In this document: positions 8,120-14,366 of the stretch, one piece after another
Numbering within the stretch: the first letter of the stretch is position 1
How the letters are laid out: every line of letters starts with the position of its first letter
Source of the DNA: Actinomycetota bacterium
GTDB taxonomy: Bacteria > Actinomycetota > Rubrobacteria > Rubrobacterales > Rubrobacteraceae
Assembly: GCA_020200675.1 (NCBI GenBank)
Contig: JAIVIG010000002.1
Coordinates: 1-24,464 of the forward strand
DNA length: 24,464 bases
Reading direction: 5' to 3'
Program-made: the position numbers and the translations under genes
The notes under the pieces: generated by a model
What the model was told of the DNA's origin: nothing
Seen by the model: only the letters and a program-made list of their open reading frames with translations
Databases searched by the model: none

Positions 8120-8713
8120 CTATCTTGACCCCGACTTACGCTCGCGGTAGGCGCGCATCTTGTGCCGGGCGCCGCAGATGTCCATGTTGCACCAGCTACC
8201 CGAGCGATTCTTGGAGGCGTCGTAGAATGCCCACAAACAGCCCTCGTTGCGGCAGGCCTTGAGGCGCTCCCACCTCCCCTCCGCCTCCGCCTGGACTACC
8301 TCCGCGAGCAGGCGGCCGACGATCCGCTCCACCACCCCGACCTCGACTACAGGTTCGAGGTCGGGGCGTCCGTCCGGCCCGAAGCGCACTCGCAAGGCCG
8401 CCGAAGAAACCATGTAGTTTAGGTCCCTCGCATCCGCCCCGGCCACGCCGTTGTGGGCCAAGAGCAATCCCCTCAACCTCTCCCGGAATGCCACCAGGCG
8501 CCGCCTCTCCGCCTCCCCGACGCGCTCGCCCCCTTCCAGCAGCCCGCGCTCGGCCAGCCTGACGGTCGCCTCCTCCGCATCCCCGAGCAGGTCGCCCCCG
8601 CGGAAGTAGTTCCTCGTGTTGACGAAGTCCTGCACCAGGGCCAACGTCCCCGGCGCGGGCTTCAGGTTATCCCAACCCGTTCCTCGCCACCCAGCTTCTC
8701 GCATCTCGGACAT
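8120..8713 (-). CDS. CGNR zinc-finger / ABATE domain putative transcriptional regulator
   Basis: This 197-aa protein contains an N-terminal ABATE region (VQDFVNTRN followed by a helical stretch, residues 25-130), thought to bind a ligand, and a C-terminal CGNR-type zinc finger with two Cx4C pairs (CRNEGC, then SWCNMDICGARHKMRAYR). The name-giving CGNR is CGAR here, a single substitution. Such proteins are regarded as stress-linked transcription factors in actinomycetes. It is divergent from an alpha/beta hydrolase gene with only 93 bp between the starts. This is the usual arrangement of a regulator controlling its neighbour and itself. The ATG at 8713 has only a weak ribosome site (GCGGT); an internal ATG at 8704 is an alternative. 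Confidence 0.88.
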   Translation of the reverse strand: MSEMREAGWRGTGWDNLKPAPGTLALVQDFVNTRNYFRGGDLLGDAEEATVRLAERGLLEGGERVGEAERRRLVAFRERLRGLLLAHNGVAGADARDLNYMVSSAALRVRFGPDGRPDLEPVVEVGVVERIVGRLLAEVVQAEAEGRWERLKACRNEGCLWAFYDASKNRSGSWCNMDICGARHKMRAYRERKSGSR

Positions 8714-8730
8714 TTTACCGCTAAATACAT

Positions 8731-8757
8731 TTGACTGGTAATAGTTACTGGTATAAA
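8731..8757 (+). promoter_or_regulatory. Extended -10 promoter of the hydrolase gene
   Basis: TTGACT (8731-8736) and TATAAA (8752-8757) are 15 bases apart. The -10 is preceded by TG one base upstream (TGGTATAAA), an extended -10 motif that compensates for the short spacer. It reads toward the hydrolase at 8807 and lies in the divergent gap with the CGNR gene. Confidence 0.55.
8734..8753. repeat. Direct repeat of ACTGGTA, candidate operator
   Basis: ACTGGTA occurs at 8734-8740 and again at 8747-8753, a 13-base step that places the copies between and over the promoter elements of the hydrolase. A bound regulator would block or reposition polymerase. The CGNR protein encoded next door is the obvious candidate, by inference from the arrangement only. 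Confidence 0.4.
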
Positions 8758-8806
8758 GTGTTAGGCAGTAACAAAAACCTGCTTGGCCGAGAGGAGGACG
8801 AAGGAG

Positions 8807-9655
8807 ATGGGGAACGGAATCGATGGGTGGCGGCTTGATGAGAGGGTGAGGGTTTCGTCGGGCGAGGTAGCCTACGGGGTATTCGGTAATGGGCCGCCGG
8901 TGGTCTTGATGCACGGGACGCCGAGCCGTTCGTGCATCTGGCGTGAGGTCGTGCCGACGCTGGCCGAGGGGCACGCCGTGTACGTCTACGACCTGCTGGG
9001 GTTCGGGGAGTCGGAGAGGGATGAGGGCCAGGACGTCTCCATCGCGGCCCAGGGCCGGGCGCTGGCCGAGCTCGTCGAGGCGTGGGGGCTCGAGAAGCCG
9101 CGGGTCGCGGGGCACGACATCGGGGGCGGCATCGCGCTCCGGGCGTACCTCGTCGAGGACGTGCCGTTCGAGCGCATCGCGCTCCTGGACGCGGTCGTCT
9201 TGACGCCATGGGGGACGTTGTCGCTGTGGCACGTGAAGGAGCACCTCGGCGCCTACCGGACCATGCCGAACGACGTCTTCGAGGCCTACGTAGCCGCGCG
9301 CCTCGGGCAGGCCACGAGCCGGCCGATGGCCGAGGGGGTCTTCGAGGCGTACCTCTCGCAGTGGCGGGGTGTCGCGGGGCAGGCGGCCTACCTGAGGAAA
9401 GACGAGGCGCTCCTCGAGAGGGACACGGCGGAGTTGGAGCCACTCCTGGGCTCCATCGGGGCGCCGGTGCGGGTCGTGTGGGGTGAGGAGGACGGGTGGT
9501 TGGATCCCTCGCAGGCGACGGTCCTGGTGGAGAAGATTCCGACCGCCGAGATGCACCTGGTCCCGAACGCCGGGCACTTCGTGATGGAGGACGCGCCAGG
9601 GGAGGTCGCGGAGGTCCTGGCGGGCTTCTTCTCCGGAGATGGGAAGAGTTCGTGA
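8807..9655 (+). CDS. Alpha/beta hydrolase with Asp nucleophile (haloalkane dehalogenase / epoxide hydrolase-like)
   Basis: This is a 282-aa alpha/beta-fold hydrolase. The oxyanion-hole motif is HGTP (residues 36-39) and a second conserved segment is YDLLGFGES (61-69). The nucleophile elbow GHDIGG (102-107) has Asp104 where esterases have Ser. The acid is probably in WGEEDGW (about 227-229) and the catalytic His is 257 in NAGHFVMED. An aspartate elbow is typical of haloalkane dehalogenases and epoxide hydrolases rather than serine esterases; the substrate is not defined. The cap region (about 135-200) is rich in aromatic residues. The ATG at 8807 has GAGGAGG 9 bases upstream; a TTG at 8783 is less likely. 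It is divergent from a CGNR regulator, and its stop codon overlaps a small downstream frame. Confidence 0.88.
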   Translation: MGNGIDGWRLDERVRVSSGEVAYGVFGNGPPVVLMHGTPSRSCIWREVVPTLAEGHAVYVYDLLGFGESERDEGQDVSIAAQGRALAELVEAWGLEKPRVAGHDIGGGIALRAYLVEDVPFERIALLDAVVLTPWGTLSLWHVKEHLGAYRTMPNDVFEAYVAARLGQATSRPMAEGVFEAYLSQWRGVAGQAAYLRKDEALLERDTAELEPLLGSIGAPVRVVWGEEDGWLDPSQATVLVEKIPTAEMHLVPNAGHFVMEDAPGEVAEVLAGFFSGDGKSS

Positions 9656-9834
9656 GCCGGCGGAACGGGATGGTTCGCGACCCTTCCGAGCGGTTGTACT
9701 GGCTCCAAAGCCCCGTGTGCCTGGAGCGACGGGAGGAGTCGCGAGAAGGAGCACCCCCGCCACGCTGGCTCGTGGAGCTAGCGCGCAAGACGGTCCGCAC
9801 CTTGTCCCGGATATTCGGGGTTAGGCAGTGCTGA
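9652..9834 (+). CDS. Small overlapping ORF after the hydrolase (60 aa, hypothetical)
   Basis: A GTG at 9652 overlaps the hydrolase stop (GTGA), the arrangement seen in translationally coupled genes. The 60-aa product is strongly basic, with YWLQSPVCLERREESRE in the middle and an amphipathic basic helix at the C-terminus (WLVELARKTVRTLSRIFGV). No family is recognised. An internal ATG at 9670 is another possible start. It could be a real small membrane-surface peptide or a chance frame; base composition does not decide. Confidence 0.35.
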   Translation: MSRRNGMVRDPSERLYWLQSPVCLERREESREGAPPPRWLVELARKTVRTLSRIFGVRQC

Positions 9835-9935
9835 GTACTTCGCTCCTACCGGCGGCGTTGGTGGCCTTCTCAGCGGGGGTCGCCGGGGTCGCGCGGCTCA
9901 CCGAACGATGGTGTTGCGAGGTGGGTTTGGCGTAG
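9828..9935 (+). CDS. Possible 35-aa single-membrane-segment peptide
   Basis: A GTG at 9828 overlaps the stop of the preceding small frame (GTGCTGA). The 35-aa product is largely hydrophobic (LLPAALVAFSAGVAGVA) followed by a charged end with a Cys pair (RWCCEVG), the profile of a single-span membrane peptide. No ribosome site is seen, so expression would depend on coupling. Very tentative. Confidence 0.2.
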   Translation: MLSTSLLPAALVAFSAGVAGVARLTERWCCEVGLA

Positions 9936-9947
9936 GGTTCGGTCCGT

Positions 9948-10097
9948 CTAGGCAGGGAGCTTTTCGGGCTCCCTCTCGGGGACCGGCTTCCCCTCCCGGC
10001 GCTCTTCTTTGCGGCGCTCGGGCGTCGGCTCCTCCAGCGGCTCCACGACCTCTTCGCGTTCGGGTTTCTCCTCGCCGCCCGCTCGTACCTTCACCAC
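9948..10097 (-). CDS. Small charged hypothetical protein (49 aa), coupled to the Cys-rich gene
   Basis: The minus-strand GTG at 10097 (a second GTG follows at 10094) overlaps the stop of the upstream Cys-rich gene in the sequence GTGGTGA. GAGGAGG lies 7 bases before the first GTG. The product is almost entirely E, K, R and P (for example EEPTPERRKEERREGKPVP) and must be disordered. No family is recognised. The overlap plus ribosome site is the evidence that it is translated, probably at a level tied to its partner. Confidence 0.5.
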   Translation of the reverse strand: MVKVRAGGEEKPEREEVVEPLEEPTPERRKEERREGKPVPEREPEKLPA

Positions 10098-10606
10098 TTG
10101 TTTGCCTCCTCCTCTGTATATTCGCGTAGCTCCTCCGCATCCTCGACCACCCCGGCCCCCAGCAGATCCGCGACTCGCAAGAGCTTCTCTTTCGAGAGCT
10201 CGGGAAACGCCCCGCCGCCACCGCGCGGCCGAACGAAGGCCACGGGCAGGGCTTTCTCGGCCCTGAAGAAGGAACGCTCCTCGTGGTGTATCACTCGCCC
10301 CCACGCGAGCACGGATCCCACCACGTACGGGAGGCGGTGCGTCTCCTGTATAGGATCGTAGCGGGCGTAGAGCCCGCAGGTGCAACCGAAGCTCGGGGCG
10401 GACTCGCAGGTGCTGTTCCTCGTGAGCGGCTTGCCCGGGTCTCCCTGCACGCGCGGCGGGCAGTAAGCTGAGGTGGGGCCCGTAAGGGACCAGCTGCGGT
10501 GGCAGGTCTGAGCGTACAGGCTCTCGGAGGGGGGCACCCACTTGCCGGGGATCACCCTCCACACCCTGTACCCGAGGATTACGCCGGTTCTGTCGGGAAC
10601 TTTCAT
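10091..10606 (-). CDS. Conserved-type Cys-rich hypothetical protein (GYRVWRV...CTCGLYA family)
   Basis: This is a 171-aa protein of no known function that I recognise by its pattern as a recurrent actinobacterial/phage-type hypothetical. It has an N-terminal GYRVWRV, an aromatic-Cys segment (SLYAQTCHRSW), a Cys cluster (CESAPSFGCTCGLYA) and then VVGSVLAWGRVIHHEERSFFRAEKALPVAF. The spaced Cys residues (about five) could bind a metal. The C-terminal 40 residues are a charged helix. The start is unclear. ATG 10606 is preceded by AGGGG only 3 bases away; an upstream TAATAT at about 8 bases would also allow a leaderless transcript. A GTG at 10669 would add 21 residues without a ribosome site. It overlaps the start of the 49-aa gene by 7 bases. 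Confidence 0.75.
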   Translation of the reverse strand: MKVPDRTGVILGYRVWRVIPGKWVPPSESLYAQTCHRSWSLTGPTSAYCPPRVQGDPGKPLTRNSTCESAPSFGCTCGLYARYDPIQETHRLPYVVGSVLAWGRVIHHEERSFFRAEKALPVAFVRPRGGGGAFPELSKEKLLRVADLLGAGVVEDAEELREYTEEEANKW

Positions 10607-10702
10607 GCCCCTATATATTACCGCCCTCGCGGTAACCGGTCCCCGATTGTCGTACCGGGAACCGTTCACGGCGACGCTCCCTTGCCGCTCGCGCTTCTTT
10701 GG

Positions 10703-10731
10703 CTTTCGGGGGCGGGACTTCGGGTTATGAT
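10703..10731 (+). promoter_or_regulatory. Candidate promoter of the Asp23/Gls24 gene
   Basis: TATGAT (10726-10731) matches 5 of 6 positions of the -10 consensus and lies 68 bases before the start codon. The region 17 bases upstream (CTTTCG, 10703-10708) is a poor -35, so an activator or an alternative sigma factor may be needed. Confidence 0.3.
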
Positions 10732-10798
10732 TCTCTTAGGGGTGCGCCGGGAAAATACCGGGTGGGATGAACCCGAGTAACGGAGGAGAGTGGGAGAG

Positions 10799-11317
10799 AT
10801 GACCGAGCGAGAAGGTCAGCGATTCGATAGTCCGCTCGAGGGCGAGCGCGGCAGCACCAGGGTTGGGGACGGCGTCGTCTCCAGGATAGCCGGCATGGCG
10901 GCCGGGGAGGTGGAGGGTGTCTACATGGGCGGCGGCGTCTCCCGGACCGCCGGAGGCGTGCTAGAGAGCGTAACGGGCTCGGACAGCCAGAAGCGCGGCG
11001 TCTCCGTCGAGGTCGGCAGGACCGAGGCCGCCATAGATCTGACGATGGGGATCGAGTACGGCAGGAACCTCCTCGACCTCGTGGGGCAGGTTCGCAACAG
11101 GATCACCCAACGCGTCGAGAGCCTGACGGGGCTCCGGGTCACGGAGCTAAACGTGACCGTAAGCGACATCATCTTCCACGAAGGGGAGAGCGACGGCCAG
11201 GAGGAGACGCGCCGCGAGCCGGAGAGTCCGGCGGCGTCCGGTAGCGGACCGCTGGCCGAAGACGAGACCACCGAGCTGAGGCTCGAACAGGAGGAGACGA
11301 GGCGTCGCGAAGGGTAA
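10799..11317 (+). CDS. Asp23/Gls24 family envelope stress protein
   Basis: This 172-aa protein has an Asp23/Gls24 domain at residues 18-125. The start is TRVGDGVVSRIAGMAAGEVEGVYMGG, where the family reads '...i.d.Vi..IAg.aa.eveGV..m'. The conserved VSVEVGRTEAAIDLTMGIEYGRNLLDLVGQVRNRI and TGLRVTELNVTVSDI then complete the domain. A charged tail of about 45 residues follows (E/R/S-rich). Family members are membrane-associated or cytoplasmic proteins induced by cell-envelope or alkaline stress; some actinomycetes carry several copies. The ATG at 10799 is preferred because GGAGGAG lies about 10 bases upstream; a GTG at 10790 overlaps that site. It is divergent from the Cys-rich gene. Confidence 0.9.
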   Translation: MTEREGQRFDSPLEGERGSTRVGDGVVSRIAGMAAGEVEGVYMGGGVSRTAGGVLESVTGSDSQKRGVSVEVGRTEAAIDLTMGIEYGRNLLDLVGQVRNRITQRVESLTGLRVTELNVTVSDIIFHEGESDGQEETRREPESPAASGSGPLAEDETTELRLEQEETRRREG

Positions 11318-11363
11318 CCCCTCTTCGTGAGTACCGCCGCGGCCATGCCGGCGGGTTGACCAC

Positions 11364-11867
11364 GTGGCCTCGGATCTCCTTATACCAGGGCTCAGGCTCG
11401 TGTTCTGCGGCTACAACCCGTCGCTCGCGTCGGGGCGAAGCGGTCGCCACTACGCCCATCCTGGTAACCGCTTCTGGCGCGTTCTCTTCGCCTCCGGCAT
11501 CACCGAACGTCTGTACAGACCGGAGGAGGACGAGCGGCTGCCCGACCTTCTGGGCATCGGCTTCACCAACCTCGCCTCCCGGCCGACGCGCAGGGCCGAC
11601 GAGTTGACGCGGGAGGAGATACAAACCGGCGCCGGGGAGCTGCGCGACAAGCTGGAGCGGTACAGACCACGGGCCGTCGCCTACACCGGCATCGGCGTCT
11701 ACCGCTGGTTTCGCGCGACGTCGAAGGTTGGTTGGGGTTTGCAAGAGAGCCCGGCCGTCCCGGGCGTGACCGACGTGGTCGTGCCGTCTCCTTCCGGCCT
11801 CAACCGGATGAGCTTCGAAGAGTTAGTCGACCACTACCGCGCCCTCGCGTCCCTCCTGTGGCAGTGA
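11364..11867 (+). CDS. mug: G/U mismatch-specific uracil-DNA glycosylase (Mug/TDG family)
   Basis: This is a 167-aa base-excision-repair enzyme that removes uracil (or ethenocytosine) mispaired with guanine. The family motifs are in place. FCGYNPS contains Asn18, equivalent to the water-activating Asn of the E. coli GINPG motif. HYAHPGNRFWRVL follows, then GIGFTNLASRPTRRADEL. The C-terminal VPSPSGLNRMSFEEL corresponds to the intercalating NPSGLSR loop. Size equals E. coli Mug (168 aa). The start is GTG with no clear ribosome site; it follows the Gls24 gene by 46 bp and may be read through from it. Hydrolysis of deaminated 5-methylcytosine is relevant to high-GC DNA, but this is background knowledge. 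Confidence 0.94.
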   Translation: MASDLLIPGLRLVFCGYNPSLASGRSGRHYAHPGNRFWRVLFASGITERLYRPEEDERLPDLLGIGFTNLASRPTRRADELTREEIQTGAGELRDKLERYRPRAVAYTGIGVYRWFRATSKVGWGLQESPAVPGVTDVVVPSPSGLNRMSFEELVDHYRALASLLWQ

Positions 11868-11916
11868 TTCGGGGGCCGCGCGGACTCTTTCCGAGCGGTC
11901 CGTCTCCGGCTTTCGC

Positions 11917-12204
11917 TCAGGCGGGGGGAGGGGGACCGGTGAGCGGCTCACCACCGCCCGCGACCTCCTGGTGCAGGGAGTGAGCCTTGAACACCCACCT
12001 TGTGCCCGTCTCCGGGTTGTCTTGCGTCTCGAAGTGTCCGTTGACGCTTACCGGCAGGCCTTCGGCCAGGCTTTCGTCTACGCCGCCGACCTCCGACAGG
12101 TCGACCTCGATGGTCACGTTGTCGAGCCGGTAAGCGATGGTATGTCCCAGGCCGGGGGTGTTCCTCTCGAGCAAGCCCTTCAGGTCGACGTCTGGCTCGG
12201 CCAT
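11917..12204 (-). CDS. Hypothetical small protein (95 aa)
   Basis: This small acidic protein has no recognised domain. It has alternating beta-type stretches (HTIAYRLDNVTIEVDLSEV, GLPVSVNGHFETQ, TRWVFKAHSL), so a small beta-barrel is possible. The C-terminal GGGEPLTGPPPPA is disordered. AAGGAGAT lies 7 bases before the ATG on the minus strand, good support for the start. It is convergent with mug and is the second of two minus-strand genes (the 91-aa gene is upstream, 108 bp apart). Confidence 0.7.
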   Translation of the reverse strand: MAEPDVDLKGLLERNTPGLGHTIAYRLDNVTIEVDLSEVGGVDESLAEGLPVSVNGHFETQDNPETGTRWVFKAHSLHQEVAGGGEPLTGPPPPA

Positions 12205-12312
12205 GCGGTATCTCCTTGGCGGGGCAGCTGTTAGTTTCGGATGCCTACTACCTGTTTCGTCGCGCGATCAAACATCTACTCCCGGTGCACACCGCTCGGG
12301 ATAGTTACGTGC

Positions 12313-12588
12313 TCAGACGCTGCTGTCTTCGGGAGAGATACCGGTGGAAGGGACGTTCTCCAGCGTGGCGGCTTCCCAGCCCGACTCGCCCTCGATCAGC
12401 TCCCCCTGCCATATCTCGCCCCTGGACTTCACGAAGAGTTTGCTGGCTTCGTCGGGGTCCAGATCGTAGCGTTGTCCTATCTCTTCGATGTAGGACCTGT
12501 CGATCCGGTCGTTACCCTCCCGCCCGAGCTTCGCGATCGCGCTCCTCAACGCTTCCTCGAACTCCCTGCGACGCCTGGTGCCTTCCAT
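12313..12588 (-). CDS. Hypothetical protein (91 aa), helical, acidic/basic
   Basis: This small protein begins MEGTRRRREFEEAL and has GGGAGGAG immediately upstream of its ATG, so the start is well supported; a longer frame to 12699 lacks a site. The N-terminal 45 residues form a charged amphipathic helix pair (ALRSAIAKLG, RIDRSYIEEIGQRYDLDPDEASKLFVKSR), which resembles a helix-turn-helix-like or coiled-coil fold but cannot be assigned. The C-terminus is acidic (ENVPSTGISPEDSSV). It is divergent from the Mth938-like gene with 170 bp between their starts. Confidence 0.7.
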   Translation of the reverse strand: MEGTRRRREFEEALRSAIAKLGREGNDRIDRSYIEEIGQRYDLDPDEASKLFVKSRGEIWQGELIEGESGWEAATLENVPSTGISPEDSSV

Positions 12589-12758
12589 GCTCTCCTCCCG
12601 AGTCGTCTGACAACTCTTACGCACTGATCCTTCTCCCCGACGCCGGTGTCTTAAACCGCCGGTGGGATCTCCCGCTGCTCGTGCCGAACCCCAACCCACG
12701 AACGGTTCTGTATCCTGTAGGGGTCAACCGGAGGAGATCGAAGAAAGGCGTACACACG

Positions 12759-13139
12759 ATGGAGCAGGAAACGCGTTCTCCGCGGGTCACCCACCTCTCC
12801 TGGGGACGCCTGGAAGTCGAGGGCCGGGACGGCTGCTTCAAGGACGCCAAGCTCTTTCCGGGGGGCGCGAGGGAGTGGGACTGGAGCGAGACCGGCACCT
12901 CTCACGAACCGGGCATCCAGCCCGCCGACGTCGAAGAGTTGCTGGAACGGGGGGCGACCGTGGTGGTGCTCTCCAGAGGTTTCCACGAGCGGCTAAGGGT
13001 CCGCCGGGAGACCTTACGGGAGCTGGAGGAGAGGAAGGTGCCCGTGTACGTGGAACGGACCGGGGAGGCGGTCCGGCTCTACAACGAGCTGAGCAAAAAG
13101 AACGAGAAGGTAGGGGCGCTTGTCCACTCGACCTGTTGA
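12759..13139 (+). CDS. Mth938-like domain protein
   Basis: This 126-aa protein matches the Mth938/NDUFAF3-like fold. The segment THLSWGRLEVEG..CFKDAKLFPGGAREWDWSETG is followed by GIQPADVEELLERGATVVVLSRGFHERLRV and VPVYVERTGEAVRLYNEL. The family is small, with an alpha/beta core; the eukaryotic member assists complex I assembly, and bacterial functions are unproven. Length fits. The ATG is preceded by AAAGGCG and a GGAGGAG 20-25 bases upstream, so an upstream start is not excluded but none is in frame nearby. It lies 66 bp before the SDR gene on the same strand. Confidence 0.85.
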   Translation: MEQETRSPRVTHLSWGRLEVEGRDGCFKDAKLFPGGAREWDWSETGTSHEPGIQPADVEELLERGATVVVLSRGFHERLRVRRETLRELEERKVPVYVERTGEAVRLYNELSKKNEKVGALVHSTC

Positions 13140-13205
13140 TGGTCGTTTGGGCTTCGCGGCGTTTCGCTGGCGAGCGCACGGGTGGGATCTGAGCGAGGAG
13201 CAGCT

Positions 13206-14057
13206 ATGAGGAGCGTAGACGAAGCGGTGATCCTGGTGACCGGCGCGACGGACGGGCTCGGCAAGGCAACGGTACGTGACCTGGCCGCCGCGGGGGCGAC
13301 CGTACTGCTGCACGGACGCGACCGCGAGCGCGGCGACGCCGCGGTGCGCGAGATCCGCGAAGAGACCGGCAACGACAGGCTCCAATACTACCTGGCCGAC
13401 TTCTCCTCGCTGGAAGAGGTACACTGGCTGGCCGACGAGATAACGGCCGATCACGACCGCCTGGACGTGCTGGTGAACAACGCCGGCATCGGGGCGGGCA
13501 GGCGCGGCGAGACGGAACGATCCCTGAGCCAGGATGGTTACGAGCTGCGCTTCGCCGTCAACTACCTCGCGCCGTTCTTGCTGACCCGCCTGCTGTTGCC
13601 GCTCGTACACAGGTCGGCGCCCTCGCGCATCGTCAACGTAGCCTCGGCGGGGCAGAGCCCGATCTCCTTCGACGACGTCATGCTCGAGCGGGGCTACGAC
13701 GGCATGCGGGCGTACACCCAGAGCAAGCTAGGCCTCGTGATGTTCGTCTTCGACCTCGCCGAGGAACTCGAAGACACGGGCGTGACCGCCAACTCCCTGC
13801 ACCCCGCCTCCCTCATGGACACCAAGATGGTCTTCGAGACGTTCGGCAGCGCGTCGAGCAGCGTGCGGGAGGGGACCGACGCGACGGTCCGTCTGGCCAT
13901 CTCTCCGGAGCTGGAGGGGGTCACCGGCAGGTACTTCGACGGGCAACGCGAGGCTCGCGCCGACGAGCAGGCCTATGACCCGGGTGCCCGCGTCCGGCTG
14001 CGGCGACTGTCGGAGGAGTTGACCGGGCTGCGCGCGCCTGGCGCGAACTCCTCCTAG
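13206..14057 (+). CDS. Short-chain dehydrogenase/reductase (SDR family)
   Basis: This is a 283-aa classical-to-extended SDR, resembling retinol dehydrogenase-like or oxidoreductases acting on lipophilic alcohols. The cofactor motif is TGATDGLG (residues 12-19), DVLVNNAG is at 87-94, and the catalytic Ser147 is in NVASAG. Tyr170 and Lys174 are in the YxxxK motif RAYTQSKLG. The Arg/Gly residues after strand 2 (HGRDRER) favour NADP(H). The start at the ATG (GAGGAG 5 bases upstream) is preferred to the GTG at 13182. The substrate cannot be told. It is the last gene of a short plus-strand run and is followed by a 17-bp inverted repeat. Confidence 0.92.
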   Translation: MRSVDEAVILVTGATDGLGKATVRDLAAAGATVLLHGRDRERGDAAVREIREETGNDRLQYYLADFSSLEEVHWLADEITADHDRLDVLVNNAGIGAGRRGETERSLSQDGYELRFAVNYLAPFLLTRLLLPLVHRSAPSRIVNVASAGQSPISFDDVMLERGYDGMRAYTQSKLGLVMFVFDLAEELEDTGVTANSLHPASLMDTKMVFETFGSASSSVREGTDATVRLAISPELEGVTGRYFDGQREARADEQAYDPGARVRLRRLSEELTGLRAPGANSS

Positions 14058-14099
14058 AGAGCCGGTCAAGTAGTAGGAAGCAGCATCGTAAACTACGGC

Positions 14100-14159
14100 A
14101 ATCGCGGTCCCAAAAGTGGGCGAAAGCGAGGTCCGATCCGACCTTTTGGGACCGCGATT
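14100..14159. repeat. 17-bp perfect inverted repeat (hairpin) between the SDR gene and a transposase relic
   Basis: The arms AATCGCGGTCCCAAAAG (14100-14116) and its exact reverse complement (14143-14159) enclose 26 bases. A smaller AGGTC/GACCT pair lies in the loop. No T-tract follows, so it is not an ordinary terminator. It begins 42 bp after the SDR stop and ends about 37 bp before the transposase fragment. A decayed transposon end or an imperfect terminator are the main readings. Confidence 0.8.
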
Positions 14160-14195
14160 CGCCCAGCAATGGACTTCTTGACCGTCTTTATAGAC

Positions 14196-14310
14196 GGGGC
14201 GGCGCTGGCCCGCTGTTCGTGCTCGATGCCGGGTACGATCCGGTTCGGCTCCAGCGCGGCTTTGAGGATGCCGTGCCCAGATCCTGGTTAGGCTCTATTC
14301 GGGCCGCACC
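14196..14310 (+). pseudogene. Decayed transposase fragment (DDE type), with a frameshift
   Basis: In the second frame, 14205-14272 encodes PLFVLDAGYDPVRLQRGFEDA, a very typical middle segment of a family of actinobacterial transposases whose members read 'PLFVFDAGYDPV.L...L'. The following canonical segment continues in another frame (AQILVRLYSGRT, from 14275), so the relic has at least one frameshift. Nothing recognisable remains of the ends, and after about 14310 the frame is no longer transposase-like. It abuts the molybdoenzyme gene, which is convergent, and lies just after the 17-bp inverted repeat. Confidence 0.6.
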
Positions 14311-14366
14311 GGAACCGTCGCCGGCGAAGATGCCGTAGCCGGGGCTCGCTACACAGGGCGCGCGGA

